This document shows positions 47,254 to 55,806 of a stretch of DNA of 64,000 bases, one piece after another. Position 1 is the stretch's first letter. Every line of letters starts with the position of its first letter. Origin of the DNA: Akkermansia muciniphila (GTDB lineage: Bacteria; Verrucomicrobiota; Verrucomicrobiia; Verrucomicrobiales; Akkermansiaceae); contig CAMCIC010000001.1 of the NCBI GenBank assembly GCA_945874895.1, forward strand, positions 186,001 to 250,000, in the 5' to 3' direction. The notes under the pieces are model-generated. The model was not told where the DNA came from and did not search any database. It was given only the letters and a program-made list of their open reading frames with translations. A program made the translations under genes and the position numbers.

Positions 47254-47565
47254 ATGACTGACGCACAGGATACTCGCGACTGGACTGACAACACGGCCAT
47301 GGCGGCACCGGCTCTTCTGGGAACTGCTGCTGGATTGCTGCTGGGAGAACTGATGCACCGCAGTGCACGTCGCGGGATCGCCTTTGGTCTTTTAGCGTTG
47401 GGTATCGCTGCGCTGGCACCTTACACGGTCGGAGAAATCAAACAGCGCATCAATTCCCCCGCAACCAAACGCGGAGCGCAACGACGCCTCCGTTCCATCC
47501 GCGAAGCGGGCGCCTATGGTTTTGACGATGTAGATGAGCAATTGCGTGAGCAGGGGCTTCTGTGA
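47254..47565 (+). CDS. Small hypothetical membrane protein
   Basis: A 103-residue protein from the ATG at 47254; the frame is open further upstream but without likely coding sequence. A glycine- and alanine-rich hydrophobic segment at about 16-34 (AAPALLGTAAGLLLGELMH) and a second at 40-58 (GIAFGLLALGIAALAPYTV) suggest two membrane helices. The C-terminal half is basic and soluble (KRGAQRRLRSIREAGAYG). It overlaps the next gene by four bases (GTGA). Similar to YtxH-like envelope proteins only in general shape. Confidence 0.65.
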   Translation: MTDAQDTRDWTDNTAMAAPALLGTAAGLLLGELMHRSARRGIAFGLLALGIAALAPYTVGEIKQRINSPATKRGAQRRLRSIREAGAYGFDDVDEQLREQGLL

Positions 47566-48413
47566 AAATCGCTATCACAGGCACTCGTGGTCGAGTGGGA
47601 GGAGCCTTAGCCGATCACCTGCGCAAGGCGGGTCATGACGTGATTGCATTGACACGGCAAGACGTCCCGCTCGATCATCCCCCATTGCTGCGAGAAGCGA
47701 TTTCTTCGATCGACGCTGATTGTTGGATCAACCCAGCAGCGATGAGCTCACCCGATGCCTGTGAGCAGGATCCACTCACCAGTCATGCTGTGAATGCATT
47801 GGCTCCATCGATCATGGCTCAGGCCTGTCGGCAACACGATCGCTATTTGCTGCATTTCAGCACCGACTACGTATTTTCCGGAAAGGAAACAGGTAAAAGA
47901 CAGGAACTGGATGTCACCGAGCCGATCAATGCGTATGGCAAACACAAACGCGAAGGCGAAGAGGCAGTGCTTGCTAGCGGCGCACGCGCTGCTGTACTCC
48001 GTGTATCGTGGGTGTATGGTGCGGAGGTCCCGGCTTTTGTCGAACAATGCCTGCAGCGTTTATCGACAGGTGAAACCATACAGGCGATAGACGACAAATG
48101 GTCCATCCCCACCGCAATGCCGGACCTCTGCCAGTGGGTAGAGCACATTCTCCATCAACAACCCAGTGCCGTTCTTCATGGATGCCATGCGGGGGATCCC
48201 GTGAGTTGGCATGGCATCGCCACGCACCTTCGAGATACCCATATGCCAGACAGCGCGAGTGAAATTCGTGCTACGAGTTTGGCCGAAGCTTCTCATTTCG
48301 TTGCCAAGCGCCCGGTTCACACAGCCATGGCACATCAGCTACTCTCGGGACTCTTGCCACATCCCATCGAGGATTGGCGGGCGGCGATGGCGCGCGTCAT
48401 TTCTCAAGCCTGA
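47562..48413 (+). CDS. dTDP-4-dehydrorhamnose reductase-like SDR
   Basis: A 283-residue extended short-chain dehydrogenase that starts with GTG overlapping the previous stop. The nucleotide loop GTRGRVGGAL, the NPAAMSSPDACE block, and the catalytic Y-x-x-x-K in AYGKHKREGEEAVL are present, along with LHFSTDYVFSGKE. It is closest in pattern to RmlD/RfbD, which makes dTDP-L-rhamnose, but no other rml gene is near, so the sugar substrate could differ. It is convergent with ftsW. Confidence 0.88.
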   Translation: MKIAITGTRGRVGGALADHLRKAGHDVIALTRQDVPLDHPPLLREAISSIDADCWINPAAMSSPDACEQDPLTSHAVNALAPSIMAQACRQHDRYLLHFSTDYVFSGKETGKRQELDVTEPINAYGKHKREGEEAVLASGARAAVLRVSWVYGAEVPAFVEQCLQRLSTGETIQAIDDKWSIPTAMPDLCQWVEHILHQQPSAVLHGCHAGDPVSWHGIATHLRDTHMPDSASEIRATSLAEASHFVAKRPVHTAMAHQLLSGLLPHPIEDWRAAMARVISQA

Positions 48414-48419
48414 AGACGA

Positions 48420-49571
48420 TCAGAGCTTCATCGACAAAGGCTTGGGAATGCAGGCCTCCGATTCGATGATCGCACGGCGTTGAGTGGCACGGTTCACGCT
48501 CATCAGCAAAGCCACCGAACAAAGCGAAAACATGAGATTGGTTCCGCCATAACTGACAAACGGCAGAGGCAAGCCGGCATTGGGTAAGGATCCGATCGTG
48601 ACACCGATGTTGATCAGAGCTGGCAGCAGCAACATCATGGTCAAGCCCAAAGCGAGAGTGCGACTGAACACGTCTACAGCATTCAGCGACACCAGAAATC
48701 CCCCAATTGCCAGCGCAACATAACATAGCAAAACACCCAAGGTGTAATAAAGCCCCAGTTCCTCTCCAATCACGGGGTAGATGAAATCCGTGTGCGCTTC
48801 TGGCAAATAGCCGTGCTTTTCGACTCCATTGCCCAGCCCTACCCCCTCCGGTCCACCATTGCCAAAAGCCAACAAAGAACGCCATTGCTGACGATTGGTA
48901 TCCTGATATTCCTTCAGATTTTCTTCCAGATGCGTCCATGCATCGATGCGCGCGCGCCGCGTTTCATCTCGCATTACCATCGTGGTGCCGAGATAGCCGC
49001 CGATCAAAATCACTGGCACCATGTAACGGAATTTCACACCGATGCAGTATAAAGCCGTGCCGCAGGAAAGCCCCAGCGCCAAAGCGGTATCCATATCCTT
49101 TTCAAACAAAATCAACAATACAGGACACGAGAGGATGATGCCCGGAATCACAAATCCTTTCCAAAAAGTACGGATCTCGGTGACGTAGCGGGCATAGTAG
49201 GCCGCGATGCCAAGAATGGTGGTAATTTTCCCGATTTCTGATGGTTGAAACTGAGGCAAGCCAGGAAGCCTGACCCAACGCTTGGCGCCATTCACCTCCA
49301 CCCCGATGCGAGGAATGTAACAAAGGACCAGCATTGCCACTCCGAATAAGAAAATCCATGGTGCTAACTTGCGCAATAGCTCCGGTTGGAACCGATGGAT
49401 CACAACGCCACAAAGAACGGATACGATCAGAATTTTCGCTTGCTTGCCGACCAACAAATGCGGGTGTTCGATGCCGTTCGCCCAATAACTCGTACTCGCC
49501 AGCATGACCATTCCCAAGGCGACCAGCAGGCCGACGGAAACAAGGATCAAGCATGAGGCGAGGCGAGTCAT
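48420..49571 (-). CDS. ftsW: Peptidoglycan glycosyltransferase FtsW
   Basis: A 383-residue SEDS-family membrane protein that polymerises lipid II at the division septum together with FtsI. About ten hydrophobic segments are visible. Signatures include VNGAKRWVRLPGLPQFQPSE, NVNGA-type first block, AHTDFIYPVIGEELG and GLPLPFVSYGGTNL. It is the last gene of the cluster and overlaps the LysM gene by one base (TGATG). RodA is the alternative within this family, but the cluster context decides for FtsW. Confidence 0.93.
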   Translation of the reverse strand: MTRLASCLILVSVGLLVALGMVMLASTSYWANGIEHPHLLVGKQAKILIVSVLCGVVIHRFQPELLRKLAPWIFLFGVAMLVLCYIPRIGVEVNGAKRWVRLPGLPQFQPSEIGKITTILGIAAYYARYVTEIRTFWKGFVIPGIILSCPVLLILFEKDMDTALALGLSCGTALYCIGVKFRYMVPVILIGGYLGTTMVMRDETRRARIDAWTHLEENLKEYQDTNRQQWRSLLAFGNGGPEGVGLGNGVEKHGYLPEAHTDFIYPVIGEELGLYYTLGVLLCYVALAIGGFLVSLNAVDVFSRTLALGLTMMLLLPALINIGVTIGSLPNAGLPLPFVSYGGTNLMFSLCSVALLMSVNRATQRRAIIESEACIPKPLSMKL

Positions 49572-50386
49572 CAGTGCTGCATTGTCGGGATTTTCAAAAC
49601 CTGACCGACCTTGAGCCCTTTTTCGTTGGCAATGCCATTCGCGCTCATCAATGTAGATACGGAAACTTTTTGGTCACGAGCAATTTTGTAGAAGGTATCA
49701 CCTTTGCGCACGCTGTAGGTTTTCCCAGCTGCATTCTCACGTTGATCTGCGACTGGTGTGGCGCGGGGCGCGGTTTCCAAGTCGAAATTCGGACGAACGA
49801 GAATCGCGCGGGGCGAGGGTCCTTCGACCTTGCCGCCATTGCGCAGGCGTTGCATTTCCTCCGGCTCGAGACCTACGATTTCACGCGGCGGCACGCGCAA
49901 GACCAATCCCGAGCAAAGATTGACGTTGTTGTTTGCCGTGCGCAAAGCCTGCTCGCTGATGTTCCATTTCCGTGCGATCGAGAGGTAGGTATCGCCCGCT
50001 AGCACCATATGACGGTCATCCCCGCGCTGGATCTGCGGTAGATCCGTCATGCTGGTCAATGCGGTGGAACCGTAACTGGGGCGATCGCTCGCGACTGCGG
50101 CGGCGGCAGCTGCCAACGGTTTTTGTGAGGGCGATGGACCTCCCGGAGCCTGCGTTACGCGCTGATTTTCATAATATCGATGTGCGAAAAAACCGAGCAC
50201 TCCGATCACATGGACCAAGGCAATCACGATCAGCACGCGGCCGACATTCATGCGCGGAATGTCTCCTTCCAGTTCTGCAGGGTTCGCTGCCGCGGTGGCG
50301 GCAGGGCGTTTGATTTTCGCGTGCAAGATGCGAAACAGTCCTTTTTTGATAGGCTGGCGTTTGGCGGGTAATTCTCGTGGTTTCAT
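49571..50386 (-). CDS. Membrane-anchored two-LysM protein in the dcw cluster
   Basis: A 271-residue single-pass membrane protein. A basic cytoplasmic tail of about 45 residues precedes the anchor VGRVLIVIALVHVIGVLGFF, then comes an Ala/Pro-rich linker. Two LysM domains follow, MVLAGDTYLSIARKWNIS at about 126-170 and YSVRKGDTFYKIARDQKVS at about 222-268. LysM binds peptidoglycan GlcNAc chains. Its place between murD and ftsW, with a one-base overlap to ftsW, suggests a division-specific wall-binding factor. It is not a standard dcw member in E. coli. Confidence 0.9.
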   Translation of the reverse strand: MKPRELPAKRQPIKKGLFRILHAKIKRPAATAAANPAELEGDIPRMNVGRVLIVIALVHVIGVLGFFAHRYYENQRVTQAPGGPSPSQKPLAAAAAAVASDRPSYGSTALTSMTDLPQIQRGDDRHMVLAGDTYLSIARKWNISEQALRTANNNVNLCSGLVLRVPPREIVGLEPEEMQRLRNGGKVEGPSPRAILVRPNFDLETAPRATPVADQRENAAGKTYSVRKGDTFYKIARDQKVSVSTLMSANGIANEKGLKVGQVLKIPTMQH

Positions 50387-50400
50387 AATGAAATGCGGAT

Positions 50401-51702
50401 TTATGCGAGTTGATGAACAAGTTGTCGAAACGTGTCCCCGCGGTGTTCATAGCCGCGGAACATGTCGAAAGAAGAAGTGCCGGGAGAAAACAAAACGGTG
50501 GACCCAGGGGGAGCGAGTTTTCTTGCTGCGAGAATCGCCTGCTCCAAAGTTTGTACCACCTCCGTAGGAACGGCATCGCGCATGACATCGCCCAAAGGCT
50601 CGGCGATCTGTCCGAAGGTCACGGCCGCTATAGCTTTCTGTTGCATCAGTGGCACGACGGATCGGTAATCCAAGCCTTTCTCTTTGCCACCAGCAATCAA
50701 CACCACGGGTCTTGTTTGCGAGCGTAGAGCGCTTTCCAAAGCATGGAGATTCGTGGCTTTGGAGTCGTTCAAATATTCCACACCATCGAGCGTGCGGACC
50801 CATTCACAACGGTGCGGAGGAGGCACATAATCGGCGAAAGCGGCCTTCAAATCCAGAGGTCGGCCCAATGCACGACAAGCCGCAATCGCGGCCATGATGT
50901 TTTCCGCATTATGCAAGCCTCGCAGACAAGTATCATTCTCGACATGCAGGACCTGTGTGCCCGCCTGCTCAATGGTGATCCCATTTGATGTCCAATCGCT
51001 GTCCCCATCGATGCTCGAAAACGTAATCGTCTTTGCACGTAAAAGCGGAAGATTCTCGCCCTTGCGAATCACTGCCGTGCAGTCCGCATCCTGATTTTCG
51101 AAGATGCGCAACTTCGCCTGATGATACTTTTCTATGGTGGGATAACGATCCATGTGATCCGGTGCAAAGTTCAGCCACACGGCAACATGCGGCTTAAATG
51201 CTTCGATCGTTTCCAACTGGAATGAGCTGGCTTCTAATGAAATGACTTCGGGCATCGGAGATTCCATCACAACTTCGGCCAGTGGTTTGCCATAGTTGCC
51301 ACAAGGCACACAGGAAATGCCACTCTTATTTAAGATCTGATGAACCATCTCGGTGGTCGTGGTTTTGCCATTGGTTCCAGTAATGGCGATGGTGAAACCT
51401 GGGTAATAGTGCCAAGCGAATTCCATCTCGCCGACCACACGAATGGCATTTCGGGAAAATGCGCCGACCAGTGGACCAAAAGTATCGATGCCAGGGCTCA
51501 CAATGAGCAGATCGCATTGCACCGTGGCGCCGATTTCTGCGGTGGTAGAAGGATGCAGAGAGACCACCTCCGCAAAGCCCGTGATGATAGGCGCCTCATC
51601 GTAGACACTCACGCAGGCGCCTTCGCGTAAGGCCAAGGCAGCGGCCGCGCGGCCACTGCGTCCCGCGCCCAATACGACGACTTTTTGTCCCTGAAGTGTC
51701 AT
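50401..51702 (-). CDS. murD: UDP-N-acetylmuramoylalanine--D-glutamate ligase
   Basis: A 433-residue cytoplasmic Mur ligase that adds D-Glu to UDP-MurNAc-L-Ala with ATP. The N-terminal nucleotide-fold VVVLGAGRSGRAAA, the P-loop TGTNGKTTTTEM, LNFAPDHMDRYPT and YLNDSKATN (carbamylated Lys region nearby) are all present, and the C-terminal LSPGTSSFDMF is typical of MurD. The start overlaps the mraY stop by four bases, showing tight coupling. Confidence 0.97.
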   Translation of the reverse strand: MTLQGQKVVVLGAGRSGRAAAALALREGACVSVYDEAPIITGFAEVVSLHPSTTAEIGATVQCDLLIVSPGIDTFGPLVGAFSRNAIRVVGEMEFAWHYYPGFTIAITGTNGKTTTTEMVHQILNKSGISCVPCGNYGKPLAEVVMESPMPEVISLEASSFQLETIEAFKPHVAVWLNFAPDHMDRYPTIEKYHQAKLRIFENQDADCTAVIRKGENLPLLRAKTITFSSIDGDSDWTSNGITIEQAGTQVLHVENDTCLRGLHNAENIMAAIAACRALGRPLDLKAAFADYVPPPHRCEWVRTLDGVEYLNDSKATNLHALESALRSQTRPVVLIAGGKEKGLDYRSVVPLMQQKAIAAVTFGQIAEPLGDVMRDAVPTEVVQTLEQAILAARKLAPPGSTVLFSPGTSSFDMFRGYEHRGDTFRQLVHQLA

Positions 51703-52892
51703 CGGATTTTCAATAAGGCTAGACCGAACAACGCCAGCATAATGGAGAGCAACCAGAAACGGATGATGACCTGGCTTTCATGCCATCCTCCCAGCTCAAA
51801 ATGATGATGAATGGGCGACATTCGAAAAATCCTCTTTTTTCTTAATTTGTAACTGCCCACCTGAAGGATCACCGACATGGCCTCCATGACAAAAACACCG
51901 CCGATGATCACCAATAGCAATTCCTGTTTGGTCGCAATCGCAGCGGATCCCAGTGCGCCGCCAATCGCAAGAGATCCAGTGTCCCCCATAAAGACCTTGG
52001 CAGGATGGCAATTGAACCAGAGGAATCCCAGACCCGCCCCGACCAATGCCATCAGAAAAACGGCAAGCTCGCCGATGTATTGATTGTGAGGAATCACCAG
52101 GTAGTCGGTGGCGAGGAAAAAATGCCCCGCAAGATACGCCAGTACCGAATACGCAAGTGCCGTTGTGATCGTGCAACCCGTCGCCAACCCGTCCAGTCCG
52201 TCGGTGAGGTTCACCGCATTCGAACAACCGATGATGATCAGCGCAAAAAAGGGAATGACCAACCAGCCCAGATGAATGATCGGTGTTTTCCACAAGGGAA
52301 AACAAATTGCATCAATCCCCATCGGTTCCTTGCCTAACAGAAAACCGTGCCCTGGTTGAGCGGAGCCGGAAATTTCCGGTTTGTAGTAAATGAAAGCCGC
52401 TGCGATCAATGCAATGACCAACTGCCAAAAGAGTTTCTGTCGACTGCTAAGACCATCAGACTTCCGCTCTCTGACTTTCTTGTAATCATCGCAATACCCG
52501 AGCAACCCGCAGGCTCCCATGGTGCATGCACACACGGCGACGAAAGGATTGAGCGGATTGGCGCAGATCAAGGTGGCGATCAGGACCGAACTCAGGATCA
52601 TCACGCCGCCCATGGTGGGCGTGCCGATTTTTCCGCCGTGCAACTCGGCCAACTTGTGCACTTCTTCCGCCGTGCGGATCGGTTGACCTAGTTTGAGGGA
52701 AATCAATTTGCGAATCACACGAGGGCCAATGATTAGACTGATGCTGAATGCCATGAGACAAGACACCGCCGCACGGAATGTGATGTATCGGAATAAGTTC
52801 AGCGCATCAAACGTGTGAGCCCAATCCGGCACGCCGCTGGCTTTCTCCGCCTCGAAGGCCTCCTTCCAAAATTGATAGATCCAGTATAACAT
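51699..52892 (-). CDS. mraY: Phospho-N-acetylmuramoyl-pentapeptide transferase
   Basis: A 397-residue ten-helix membrane enzyme that makes lipid I from UDP-MurNAc-pentapeptide and undecaprenyl phosphate. The signature KIGTPTMGGVMILSS, YCDDYKKVRERKSDGL with the paired Asp, NAVNLTDGLDGLA, and FMGDTGSLAIGG followed by PIHHHFELGGW are all visible. Its last bases overlap murD (4 nt) and its first base overlaps the murF stop. Confidence 0.98.
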   Translation of the reverse strand: MLYWIYQFWKEAFEAEKASGVPDWAHTFDALNLFRYITFRAAVSCLMAFSISLIIGPRVIRKLISLKLGQPIRTAEEVHKLAELHGGKIGTPTMGGVMILSSVLIATLICANPLNPFVAVCACTMGACGLLGYCDDYKKVRERKSDGLSSRQKLFWQLVIALIAAAFIYYKPEISGSAQPGHGFLLGKEPMGIDAICFPLWKTPIIHLGWLVIPFFALIIIGCSNAVNLTDGLDGLATGCTITTALAYSVLAYLAGHFFLATDYLVIPHNQYIGELAVFLMALVGAGLGFLWFNCHPAKVFMGDTGSLAIGGALGSAAIATKQELLLVIIGGVFVMEAMSVILQVGSYKLRKKRIFRMSPIHHHFELGGWHESQVIIRFWLLSIMLALFGLALLKIR

Positions 52893-54256
52893 CAGTCGTT
52901 GGGGAAAATTTGTTTCATCACACGCTCCATCGCAGCGGTGCGGCTACCCTTGAAAAGCACCACATCGCCAGCGCGCAGTTCAGCCGAGAGAAAATTCGCT
53001 GCTTCGTCTCGACAGGCGAAATGCTTGGCAGTGGGACCTGCATGCATCGAAATGAGATCTGCCTCATCACCCACCGTGACCACGATCAGGTCAAGCTCCG
53101 CGGCACATAGCCCAACCCGCCTACCGCCATCCGCCGCGTGTTCTCCCAGTTCGCCCATGCGACCCAATACGGCGAAGCGACGCCCACCTTCTGCGGTAGG
53201 CTGCGCAGCCAGAGTATGCAGGCCAGCCATCATGGACTCTGGGTTCGCGTTATAGGTGTCGTCAAAAACCGTAATACCTCGACCCACAAAGCGGTGCAAC
53301 CGACCACTGGTCAAGCGGGCTTGACCAAGTCCGTGTGCGATTTGTTCAACAGAAATTCCACACAAAGAACCGGCCGCCGCGGCCAATAGAGCGTTTGCCA
53401 CCATGTGCCTTCCAGCCACGGGCAAATCGACTTGCGCGGAATCATCGCCACAAACCAAAAGAAACTTCATGTGCCCCTCATCCTCACGCACCTCGATGGC
53501 ACGAACTTCATCGTTTTCCCCTCCGGTGCTCATCACACGAGCACGAGTAAGACTTCGGATGATGGGCAGAAAATCACAATCATACGGCACAATCAGCGTC
53601 TCGTTTTCCGTGAGCAGCGAGGCGATCGAAGCTTTTTCACGAGCGATGTTCTCACGGGTGCCGAGAAATTCGATGTGACTGGAACCGATGTTGGTGATGA
53701 TGCAGATTTGCGGACGAGCGATGGCAGCGAGAGGGGCGATTTCACCAGCGTGATTCATACCCATCTCATACACAGCGGCCTGATGTGCATCGCCTGTTTC
53801 CAGCACCGTAAGCGGCAGTCCAATGTGATTATTCAGATTCCCGCGCGTGGCACAGGTGGCATACTTCCTTGAGAGCACCGCCGCAGTGAAGTCCTTGGTG
53901 CTGGTTTTTCCGTTAGAACCGGTCAAACCGATCACGTGCAAATCAAGTTGCGCACGCCACCAAGCGGCGAGAGTCTGCAGCGCCGCAAGCGTGTCAGGAA
54001 CGAGCAACACCGCACCGCCCTGTGCCGCGGTGCCTGACCACTGCGAGACAACAACCACAGCTGCTCCCTGTTGCAGAGCTTGTGAAGCAAAAACGTTCGC
54101 ATCAAAATGGTCTCCTTTGAGAGCGAAAAACACACATCCTGGCACCAGTTTGCGCGTATCAGTGCATACACCCGCATCAGCCCAAGCGGCAGCATCACCG
54201 GCGACCCACGTCGCACCAATGATGGCAGCCAGTTCTTGTGCGGTGAGGGCTTTCAC
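52892..54256 (-). CDS. murF: UDP-MurNAc-tripeptide--D-Ala-D-Ala ligase
   Basis: A 454-residue Mur ligase that adds D-Ala-D-Ala. The P-loop is TGSNGKTSTKDFTAAVL; EMGMNHAGEIAPLA, NIGSSHIEFLGT and DDTYNANPESM are MurF-type blocks. The C-terminal domain ends with VVLFKGSRTAAMERVM. The frame overlaps murE by four bases upstream and mraY by one base downstream. Confidence 0.97.
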   Translation of the reverse strand: MKALTAQELAAIIGATWVAGDAAAWADAGVCTDTRKLVPGCVFFALKGDHFDANVFASQALQQGAAVVVVSQWSGTAAQGGAVLLVPDTLAALQTLAAWWRAQLDLHVIGLTGSNGKTSTKDFTAAVLSRKYATCATRGNLNNHIGLPLTVLETGDAHQAAVYEMGMNHAGEIAPLAAIARPQICIITNIGSSHIEFLGTRENIAREKASIASLLTENETLIVPYDCDFLPIIRSLTRARVMSTGGENDEVRAIEVREDEGHMKFLLVCGDDSAQVDLPVAGRHMVANALLAAAAGSLCGISVEQIAHGLGQARLTSGRLHRFVGRGITVFDDTYNANPESMMAGLHTLAAQPTAEGGRRFAVLGRMGELGEHAADGGRRVGLCAAELDLIVVTVGDEADLISMHAGPTAKHFACRDEAANFLSAELRAGDVVLFKGSRTAAMERVMKQIFPND

Positions 54257-55806
54257 TTGTTAGAATCCTTGCGGCGGGGTTGATGGGTTTTACGGGGAGG
54301 GAGCGATTCGCGAAATTTTGCTGCTGCAACGACTCGCTCGCGCAGTGCTTGCGCGGCTTCCCTGCGATCATCGAAGTCGATCACCCGATCAGCGAACTGC
54401 TGATAGGTCTCGTGTCCTTTGCCAGCAATCAAAACAATGTCTCCGGCGCGAGTGGCGGCGATGGTGTCATGAATCGCTTTGGCACGATCGATGATGGTCA
54501 CATGCTGCGCGCCTCCCATACCAGCAATAATTTCACGTATGATGGCTTCAGGGTTTTCACTGCGGGGATTGTCGGATGTCACGACGCAATAATCACTGAG
54601 CCGCGATGCGACCTCGCCCATCATCGGACGCTTGCGTGAATCGCGATCGCCACCACAACCGAAGATGGTCAACAAGCGTCCGGGTTCCAGTTCGAGCAAA
54701 GTGCGACAGGCATTTTCCAAGGCATCAGGGGTATGGGCATAGTCGACAAAGACCGTCGCGCCTCCCGCATTGCCTACGTTTTCCATACGACCTGGAACCT
54801 GTGGCGCATCAGCCATCAGCGGTACAGAATCGCGAAGGGGAATGCCACATGCCGCGGCTGCTGCCAATGATCCCGTGATGTTGTAGGCGTTGAATCGGCC
54901 GATCAACGGCGCGCGCACAAGAAACTGCCGGCCCTTGTGATTCAGTTCAAATTCCATACCCCGCGCGCTCTGGCGCAAGTTGTTGATGCGGAAATCGCAA
55001 TGAACACCGAAACCAAAGGTCCAGACGGGCATTTTGCCTTGCAGAGATTCTGCCAACTCAGCGCCATAGGGATCATCGAGGTTGATGACAGCAACAGGCT
55101 TCTTTCCTAAAGGATCATTCGCTAAGGCATCAAACCAGGCTTTTTTCGCGGCAAAATACCGCTCCATGGTTCCGTGGTAATCGAGATGATCCTGCGTGAG
55201 ATTCGTAAAAACGCAGGCATCAAAGCCGATCCCTGACACCCGATGTTGGTGGATTCCGTGCGATGAAACTTCCATCGCCACACCGCGGCACGCGTGGTCA
55301 GCCATGCTCCGTAAAAGCGTCTGCAGTTCCACGGCACCAGGAGTGGTGCTGTTCGCTGCTCGCACTGCCTCACCATCATCGATGCGCACCGTGCCGAGCA
55401 TGCCCGCGCGATGCCAGCATTGTTTCATCAGATGATGCACGAGAAATGCGGTGGTGGTTTTGCCATTCGTACCTGTGACGCCGCAAAGCTTCATCGACCC
55501 TGCGGGGTTTTGCTTCAGTGCAACAGCGCATTGCGCCAGAGCATGACGCGCATCAGACACCTGCACCCAGGTTTGCGTGTGACTCCATCCGGCGGGCGGA
55601 GCTTTCTCAGAAAGGATCGCGACTGATCCTGCGGTCAGAGATTGTGTTACGTAATCATTGCCATCCACACTCTCTCCCTTGAAGGCTACAAAAATCACAC
55701 CTGGACCGGAGTTGCGAGAATCATCAGTCACCCCATGAACCTCAAGGTCGGTAGGACCCGAAGTGATAGGACGATGCAAAAGAGAGAGAAGATCGGAAAG
55801 TTTCAT
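54253..55806 (-). CDS. murE: UDP-MurNAc-L-Ala-D-Glu--diaminoacid ligase
   Basis: A 517-residue Mur ligase adding the third residue of the stem peptide. The P-loop is VTGTNGKTTTAFL and EVSSHGIHQHRV is the MurE block. The specificity loop reads DNPRSENP; the D-N-P-R form is the one that selects meso-diaminopimelate, so this organism should have DAP-type peptidoglycan. The C-terminus carries a short basic tail (RKTHQPRRKDSNK). It overlaps ftsI by four bases. Confidence 0.96.
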   Translation of the reverse strand: MKLSDLLSLLHRPITSGPTDLEVHGVTDDSRNSGPGVIFVAFKGESVDGNDYVTQSLTAGSVAILSEKAPPAGWSHTQTWVQVSDARHALAQCAVALKQNPAGSMKLCGVTGTNGKTTTAFLVHHLMKQCWHRAGMLGTVRIDDGEAVRAANSTTPGAVELQTLLRSMADHACRGVAMEVSSHGIHQHRVSGIGFDACVFTNLTQDHLDYHGTMERYFAAKKAWFDALANDPLGKKPVAVINLDDPYGAELAESLQGKMPVWTFGFGVHCDFRINNLRQSARGMEFELNHKGRQFLVRAPLIGRFNAYNITGSLAAAAACGIPLRDSVPLMADAPQVPGRMENVGNAGGATVFVDYAHTPDALENACRTLLELEPGRLLTIFGCGGDRDSRKRPMMGEVASRLSDYCVVTSDNPRSENPEAIIREIIAGMGGAQHVTIIDRAKAIHDTIAATRAGDIVLIAGKGHETYQQFADRVIDFDDRREAAQALRERVVAAAKFRESLPPRKTHQPRRKDSNK

